Of a stretch of 10,093 bases of DNA, positions 5,136 to 10,093 are shown in pieces (within the stretch, counting starts at the first letter, position 1; every line of letters starts with the position of its first letter). The notes beneath the pieces were generated by a model, which searched no databases, was not told the origin of the DNA, and worked only from the letters and a program-made list of their open reading frames with translations. Position numbers and translations under genes: made by a program. The stretch spans positions 1 to 10,093 of the forward strand of contig CABUZK010000054.1 in the NCBI GenBank assembly GCA_902496115.1, read 5' to 3'. Source of the stretch: an uncultured Collinsella sp. Lineage in GTDB: Bacteria; Actinomycetota; Coriobacteriia; Coriobacteriales; Coriobacteriaceae.

Positions 5136-7382
5136 GTGAGCGATACAAAGCTAAAGCCAACGGCTAAAAAGCCCGCAACCCGCAAACCGGCTCCGCACGC
5201 ACCGGAGCTCTCCAAGGACGATGTCTACCTGTTTGGCATTGGAATGTGGGAGCGCAGCTGGGAAAAGATGGGCGCGCATCCCGACACGCAGCAGCGCACG
5301 CGCGGCTGGCGCTTTTGCGTTTGGGCGCCTGACGTAAAGAGTGTCCATGTCATTGGCGAATTTAACGACTGGGATGAGCAGGCCAACCCGCTGGTGCCCG
5401 TGCACACGAGCGCTATTTGGGAAGGCTTTATTCCTGGCGCCGAGCAGGGCCAGCTCTATAAATACCTCATCGAGACCAACGAGGGCGAGAAGCTCTACAA
5501 GGCCGATCCGTATGCCTTTAAGGCCGAGTGCCCTCCGGGTACCGCCAGCGTGCTGTGGACCCTCGATGGCTACAAGTGGAACGACTCCGCATGGCTCAAG
5601 CGCCGCGCCGGCCACAACCACATGTCGCAGCCGCTCAATATCTACGAGGTGCATATTGGCTCGTGGAAGCGACACGGCGACGCGCCGCAGGGCGAGCCCG
5701 ACGAGTACGGCAACTACCCCGGCCCCATGGATCCCTTCCCTGCGCAGCGCGGTGAGTTTTACACCTACGACGACCTGTCGGTGGAGCTCGTGGACTACGT
5801 GCGCGACATGGGCTACACGCATATCGAGGTCATGCCGCTCATGGAGCATCCCTTCGATGGCTCCTGGGGCTACCAGACGACCGGTTACTATGCCGCCACG
5901 TCGCGCTACGGCAACCCGCAGCAGCTCATGCACTTTATCGATGCATGCCACGAGGCGGGCATCGGCGTGATCATGGACTGGGTGCCCGGCGGTTTTTGCG
6001 CCGACTCCCACGGCCTTGCCACCTTTAACGGCCACATGCTATTTGAGCACGAGATTCACCCCAACTGGGGCACGCACAAGTTTGACTTCGCCCGCGGCGA
6101 GGTTCGCTCCTTCCTGGTCTCCAACGTGCTGTATTGGCTCGAGAACTTCCACGTGGACGGCATTCGCATGGACGGCGTGTCCAGCATGCTATACCTCAAC
6201 TTTGGCATCGACGATCCGGGCCAAAAGAAGTTCAACAAGTACGGTACCGAGGAGGACCTGGACGCCAGCGCGTTTATCCGTCAGGTCAACTGCGCCGTGG
6301 AGGCACACTACCCTGACGTGATGATGATGGCCGAGGAGTCCACCGCGTGGCCGCTCGTGACCTACCCGCCGCAGGACGGCGGCCTGGGCTTCCACTACAA
6401 GTGGGACATGGGCTGGATGAACGACACCCTGCACTACATGCAGACCGATTTCCCGTGGCGCCCCGGCAACCACGGCCTGCTCACGTTCTCCATCATGTAC
6501 GCCTTTACCGAGAACTTCATTTGCCCGCTCAGCCATGACGAGGTCGTGCACGGCAAGTGCTCGCTGATCGGCCGTATGCCGGGCGACTGGTGGCGCCAGT
6601 TTGCCGGCCTGCGCACGCTGGCTTTCTACCAAATGACGCACCCCGGTGCCAAGCTTAACTTTATGGGCAACGAGATCGGCCAGTTTATTGAGTGGCGCTA
6701 CTACGAGTCCATCCAGTGGTTCTTGACCGAGGAGTACGAGACCCACCGTCATCATCAGGCGTTTATCAAGGCGCTCAACCACCTGTACACCGCCGAGCCT
6801 GCCCTGTACGAACGCGGCTACACCGACGACGGCTTTACCTGGATCGACGCGGATAACTCCAAGCAGTCCATCGTGAGCTTTGTGCGCCAGGGCGAGGACG
6901 TCGACGACGACCTGGTGATCTTGATCAACTTTGACCCGGCGAGCTACGAGAGCTTCCGTGTGGGCGTGCCGCGCGAGGGTGACTGGGAGGTCATCTTCGA
7001 TTCCGACCGTCCCGAGTTTGGCGGCAGCGGCTATGCCGGCGAGGAGCCCTACACCTGCTCGAGCGAGCCCTATCCCTGGAACGGGCAGATGGACTCCATT
7101 GAGATTAAGGTGCCCGGCCTGGCAGGCGTAGTGCTTAAGCGCCGCGGCCCCAGCAGCTATAAGCCGCCCGTGGTCGAGAAGCCCAAAAAGGCGACGCGTA
7201 AGCGCACGTCCTCGGTGAAACCCAAGACCGCAGCAGCTAAGAAGGCTCCGGCTAAGGCAAAGACTGCCAAGTCTGCCGCCAAGGCTTCGACCAAATCCAC
7301 CACGGCTAAGAAGGCGACCACCAAAAAGGCTGCCCCCAAGGCTAAGACAGCTGCTGTTAAGACTCCTGCCAAGAAAGCGTAA
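5136..7382 (+). CDS. glgB: 1,4-alpha-glucan (glycogen) branching enzyme
   Basis: A 748-residue GH13 enzyme that cuts alpha-1,4 chains and reattaches them as alpha-1,6 branches in cytosolic glycogen. After a basic N-terminus (1-25) come a CBM48 domain (about 54-145, RGWRFCVWAPDVKSV...GEFNDWD), the catalytic barrel, and a C-terminal beta domain ending near 670. Catalytic residues are present: Asp346 in GIRMDGV, Glu400 in MAEEST and Asp468 in LSHDEVVHGK. Region I reads DWVPGGF (281-287) where the family has DWVPGHF, so the conserved His is Gly286. A 77-residue Lys/Ala-rich tail (672-748) follows the enzyme domains. The GTG at 5136 is chosen because GGGA lies six bases upstream; ATGs at 5121 and 5124 and a TTG at 5076 have no ribosome-binding site. 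It is the first gene of glgB-glgP-glgC. Confidence 0.95.
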   Translation: MSDTKLKPTAKKPATRKPAPHAPELSKDDVYLFGIGMWERSWEKMGAHPDTQQRTRGWRFCVWAPDVKSVHVIGEFNDWDEQANPLVPVHTSAIWEGFIPGAEQGQLYKYLIETNEGEKLYKADPYAFKAECPPGTASVLWTLDGYKWNDSAWLKRRAGHNHMSQPLNIYEVHIGSWKRHGDAPQGEPDEYGNYPGPMDPFPAQRGEFYTYDDLSVELVDYVRDMGYTHIEVMPLMEHPFDGSWGYQTTGYYAATSRYGNPQQLMHFIDACHEAGIGVIMDWVPGGFCADSHGLATFNGHMLFEHEIHPNWGTHKFDFARGEVRSFLVSNVLYWLENFHVDGIRMDGVSSMLYLNFGIDDPGQKKFNKYGTEEDLDASAFIRQVNCAVEAHYPDVMMMAEESTAWPLVTYPPQDGGLGFHYKWDMGWMNDTLHYMQTDFPWRPGNHGLLTFSIMYAFTENFICPLSHDEVVHGKCSLIGRMPGDWWRQFAGLRTLAFYQMTHPGAKLNFMGNEIGQFIEWRYYESIQWFLTEEYETHRHHQAFIKALNHLYTAEPALYERGYTDDGFTWIDADNSKQSIVSFVRQGEDVDDDLVILINFDPASYESFRVGVPREGDWEVIFDSDRPEFGGSGYAGEEPYTCSSEPYPWNGQMDSIEIKVPGLAGVVLKRRGPSSYKPPVVEKPKKATRKRTSSVKPKTAAAKKAPAKAKTAKSAAKASTKSTTAKKATTKKAAPKAKTAAVKTPAKKA

Positions 7383-7440
7383 CAAAGCCGTTACCACTGT
7401 AATTACCCGCCTCGTGAGGGCGTAGGATACATGTCATAAC

Positions 7441-7475
7441 CGTTCCGGGAGAAACATCCCCGGGGGAAAGGAACG
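7441..7475 (+). promoter_or_regulatory. Hairpin overlapping the glgP ribosome binding site
   Basis: CGTTCC (7441-7446) pairs with GGAACG (7470-7475), directly before the glgP ATG at 7477, and GGG/CCC (7447-7449 with 7458-7460) extends it. The AAAGGA ribosome-binding site (7467-7472) is half buried in the outer stem, so folding could restrain glgP translation. The 94-bp gap shows no terminator. Confidence 0.45.
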
Positions 7476-7476
7476 T

Positions 7477-9903
7477 ATGAATAAGATCTTCGACAACAAG
7501 CAGGAGTTTACCGAGCTCTATCGCGATGCCGTCATGAGCATCAGCGGCAAGAGCGTCGAGGCCGCCAGCGACCTCGACCGCTTTAACGCCCTTGCCAAGC
7601 TCGTGGCCGAGAAGGCACGCACCGTTGCCACCAAGAGCGACGCTCGCGCCACCACTGAGGGTAAGAAGCGCGTGTACTACTTCTCGATCGAGTTTTTGAT
7701 CGGCCGCCTGCTCGACAACTACCTGCTCAACTTTGGCGTGCGCGACATGGTCGCCGAGGCGCTCGACGACATGGGCTTCGACCTTTCCGTCATCGAAAAC
7801 CAGGAGCCCGATCCGGCGCTGGGCAACGGTGGCCTGGGCCGTCTGGCCGCGTGCTTCCTGGATTCCATGGCAGCCGAGGGCATTGCCGGTTACGGCAACG
7901 GCATGCGCTACCGCTACGGCCTGTTTAAGCAGGAGATCGTCAACGGCAGCCAGGTCGAGGCCACCGACGAGTGGCTCACCCACGGCTATCCGTGGGAGGT
8001 CCGTCGTCAGGACAAGGCCGTGACCATTAAGTTAGGTGGCCATGTCGAGGGCTTTGAGGAGAACGGCCGCACGTTCTACCGCACGGTGGACACGCAGGAC
8101 ATCCTGGCCGTCCCTTATGACATCCCCGTGGTGGGTTATGCTGGCGAGACCGTCAACAAGCTGCGCGTCTGGGCCGCCGAGCCGGTCGAGGAGCACTTCG
8201 ATCTGGAGGCCTTCAACCGCGGCGACTACGCCCTGGCAGACGCCGAGCGCGCCGAGGCCGAGGCCATCAGTGCCATCCTCTACCCCAACGACGCCGGCGA
8301 GCACGGCCGTCTGTTGCGCCTGAAGCAGGAGTACCTGTTTGTCTCGGCCGGCATCTACAGCCTGCTCGACACTTTTGAGAAGGAGCACGGCGAGAACTGG
8401 GAGCTGCTGCCGCAGTTTGTGGCCATCCACACCAATGATACGCACCCCGCCATGTGCGGCCCCGAGCTCATGCGTATCCTTATCGACGAGAAGAAGCTCG
8501 AGTGGGATGACGCCTGGAACATCGTAACGCAGGTCGTGAGCTACACCAACCACACCATCCTGCCCGAGGCCCTGGAGAAGTGGCCCATCGGCACGTTCTC
8601 CAAGCTCCTCCCCCGCGTGTACCAGATCATCGACGAGATTAGCCGTCGCTGGCATGAGTCGTTCGACACCACGCAGGAAGGCTGGCAGGAGCGCCTGCGT
8701 CAGACCGCCATTCTGTGGGACGGCGAGATTCGCATGGCCAACCTGTCCGTGATCTGCAGCCATAGCGTCAACGGCGTGGCCAAGATTCACTCCGACATCA
8801 TCAAGAACATCGTGCTCAAGGACTTCTATGCCCTGACGCCCGAGAAGTTCAACAACAAGACCAACGGCATCTCGCACCGTCGCTTCTTTGCCGAGGCCAA
8901 CCCCACCTACGCCAAGCTCGTGACCGAGGCCATCGGCGATGGCTGGCTGAAGGACGCCTTTGAGCTGGAGAAACTCAAGGAGTTCCAGAACGACACCGAG
9001 TTCCTGAAGGCCGTGGGTGCCTCCAAGCGCGCCAACAAGGAGCGTCTGGCCGCCTACGTCAAGGCCGAGACCGGTCTGGTTATTGACCCCAACACCGTCT
9101 TCGATGTTCAGGTTAAGCGCTTCCATGCCTACAAGCGCCAGCTCATGAACATCATGAAGGTGATGGACATCTACAATCGTCGCATCGCCGATCACAATTT
9201 CCACGTGACGCCGACGACCTTCATCTTTAGCGGCAAGGCTGCCTCGAGCTACACCTTTGCCAAGGAGACCATCCGCCTCATTAACTCCGTGGCCGACGTC
9301 ATCAACAACGACCCGCGCGTCAACGAGGTCATGAAGGTCTGCTTTATCCCCAACTTCCGCGTGAGCAACGCCCAGCTCATCTACCCCGCCGCCGAGATCT
9401 CGGAGCAGATCTCCACGGCCGGCAAGGAGGCCTCGGGCACGTCCAACATGAAGCTCATGATGAACGGCGCCATTACGCTGGGCACCCTCGACGGCGCCAA
9501 CATCGAGATCGCCGACCTGGCCGGCCGCGAGAACGAGGCTATCTTTGGCCTGACCGCCCCCGAGGTCGAGCAGCTCTGGGCATCCAACAGCTATTTTGCG
9601 TGGGATACCCTCAACGGCGACCGCGAGCGTCTAGGCCGTGTGATGGACGAGCTCAAGGACAACACCTTTGCGGGTCTTTCGGGCAACTTTGAGAGCATCT
9701 ACAACGAGCTCATGAACAACAACGACCCCGACCTGGTCATGGCAGACTTCCGCAGCTACGTGGATGCGTGGGAGAAGCTCACGGGCAGCTACGGCGACCA
9801 GGAGACCTGGAACCGCAAGGCCCTGCTCAACACCGCCTCGAGCGGCTGGTTCTCGAGCGACCGCACCATTCGCGAGTATCGCGACGAGATCTGGCACGCG
9901 TAA
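7477..9903 (+). CDS. glgP: Glycogen/maltodextrin phosphorylase
   Basis: An 808-residue PLP-dependent GT35 enzyme that releases glucose-1-phosphate from the non-reducing ends of glycogen. Full family length with recognisable landmarks: YYFSIEFLIGR (about 68-78), GNGGLGRLAACFLDS, HTNDTHPA, RRFFAEANP, VKRFHAYKRQ, and the signature EASGTSNMKLMMNG in which Lys659 carries PLP. The N-terminus is short and lacks the phosphorylated serine segment of animal phosphorylases, as usual for bacteria. The start is an ATG with AAAGGA five bases upstream. Sitting between glgB and glgC, it supplies glucose-1-phosphate that GlgC could recycle or central metabolism could use. It carries strong GC bias at third positions like glgB, indicating a native gene. 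Preference for glycogen over maltodextrin cannot be decided from sequence. Confidence 0.97.
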   Translation: MNKIFDNKQEFTELYRDAVMSISGKSVEAASDLDRFNALAKLVAEKARTVATKSDARATTEGKKRVYYFSIEFLIGRLLDNYLLNFGVRDMVAEALDDMGFDLSVIENQEPDPALGNGGLGRLAACFLDSMAAEGIAGYGNGMRYRYGLFKQEIVNGSQVEATDEWLTHGYPWEVRRQDKAVTIKLGGHVEGFEENGRTFYRTVDTQDILAVPYDIPVVGYAGETVNKLRVWAAEPVEEHFDLEAFNRGDYALADAERAEAEAISAILYPNDAGEHGRLLRLKQEYLFVSAGIYSLLDTFEKEHGENWELLPQFVAIHTNDTHPAMCGPELMRILIDEKKLEWDDAWNIVTQVVSYTNHTILPEALEKWPIGTFSKLLPRVYQIIDEISRRWHESFDTTQEGWQERLRQTAILWDGEIRMANLSVICSHSVNGVAKIHSDIIKNIVLKDFYALTPEKFNNKTNGISHRRFFAEANPTYAKLVTEAIGDGWLKDAFELEKLKEFQNDTEFLKAVGASKRANKERLAAYVKAETGLVIDPNTVFDVQVKRFHAYKRQLMNIMKVMDIYNRRIADHNFHVTPTTFIFSGKAASSYTFAKETIRLINSVADVINNDPRVNEVMKVCFIPNFRVSNAQLIYPAAEISEQISTAGKEASGTSNMKLMMNGAITLGTLDGANIEIADLAGRENEAIFGLTAPEVEQLWASNSYFAWDTLNGDRERLGRVMDELKDNTFAGLSGNFESIYNELMNNNDPDLVMADFRSYVDAWEKLTGSYGDQETWNRKALLNTASSGWFSSDRTIREYRDEIWHA

Positions 9904-9940
9904 AGGCGCACGAGCTCCCCTATGCCAGCACGGCATTACT

Positions 9941-9971
9941 CGACGGGCGTGACGTTGCGCCGCGCCCGTCG
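9941..9971 (+). promoter_or_regulatory. GC-rich stem-loop between glgP and glgC
   Basis: CGACGGGCG (9941-9949) pairs perfectly with CGCCCGTCG (9963-9971), and two more pairs can close the loop. No U-run follows, so it is not a standard terminator. It may slow 3' exonuclease decay and let glgBP and glgC be expressed at different levels. Confidence 0.5.
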
Positions 9972-10011
9972 CTAATGGGTTTAGGAACATCGATGACAGA
10001 AGGAGAAATCG

Positions 10012-10093
10012 ATGAGTAAGAAAGAATGCATCGCGATGCTCCTCGCAGGAGGACAGGGCAGCCGATTGGGGGCACTCACCCAAAAGATCGCTA
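10012..10093 (+). CDS. glgC: Glucose-1-phosphate adenylyltransferase, N-terminal 27 codons
   Basis: The start of ADP-glucose pyrophosphorylase, which makes the glucosyl donor for glycogen synthase from glucose-1-phosphate and ATP. The visible residues MSKKECIAMLLAGGQGSRLGALT contain the nucleotidyltransferase GGxGxRL motif; Gln in LAGGQGSRL and the lead-in IAMLLAGG are typical of GlgC rather than RmlA or GalU. The start is an ATG with a strong AAGGAG six bases upstream. The 108-bp gap after glgP has no clear terminator, so it likely belongs to the same operon. The rest runs off the window. Confidence 0.9.
   Translation, partial: MSKKECIAMLLAGGQGSRLGALTQKIA

Noticed and set aside
6189..7397. 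402-codon open frame on the minus strand opposite glgB
   Set aside because: It mirrors the codon bias of glgB, has low-complexity composition, no recognisable domain and no ribosome-binding site.
8032..9204. 390-codon open frame on the minus strand opposite glgP
   Set aside because: It is an antisense shadow of a GC-rich coding region, rich in Val/Leu/Gly without any family motif.
9941..9975. Intrinsic terminator ending glgP transcription
   Set aside because: The stem is strong but no U-run follows on the plus strand.

Overview
The window looks like a chromosomal segment of a Gram-positive, fairly GC-rich anaerobe. A Coriobacteriia member, most likely Collinsella, is my best guess. This rests on the glg gene order, the style of the proteins and the strong GC bias of the housekeeping genes; it is not a database match.

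Positions 1-2423 (all minus strand) are the proximal end of a surface-polysaccharide locus. Read in transcription order it holds a NusG-family specialised antiterminator (LoaP/RfaH type), a monotopic phosphoglycosyl transferase that would start the lipid-linked glycan, a rhamnosyltransferase-like GT2 enzyme, and the first 37 codons of rmlA (rfbA), which opens dTDP-rhamnose synthesis. The logic is consistent: antiterminate, prime the lipid carrier, add rhamnose, make the rhamnose donor. The GT2 gene and the 3' end of the initiating transferase are clearly more AT-rich than their surroundings, which suggests a cassette boundary.

Positions 2424-3174 contain no convincing gene. They hold at least six stem-loops between 2461 and 2864, immediately upstream of the antiterminator gene, with one possible promoter at 3066-3093. 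This looks like a long structured leader RNA. Next comes a tRNA-Ala(GGC) gene (3215-3290, minus) with its own promoter and intrinsic terminator, then a 71-bp near-perfect palindrome (3364-3434).

Positions 3449-4789 (minus) are a two-gene unit: a HAD-superfamily phosphatase followed 9 nt later by thiamine pyrophosphokinase. It diverges from the glycogen operon glgB-glgP-glgC (plus, 5136 to the window end). The divergent promoter region carries four copies of a TGGTAAA-type half-site, two of them forming a perfect 9-8-9 inverted repeat that covers the -35 elements of both candidate promoters. The glgB leader is folded into two strong stem-loops. GlgB branches the glucan, GlgP releases glucose-1-phosphate from it, and GlgC makes ADP-glucose for synthesis, so the operon holds both the synthetic and the mobilising arm.

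The most interesting points are the structured leader of the antiterminator gene, the shared operator and structured leader of the glycogen operon, a histone-H1-like Lys/Ala tail on GlgB, and the loss of the region I histidine in GlgB.
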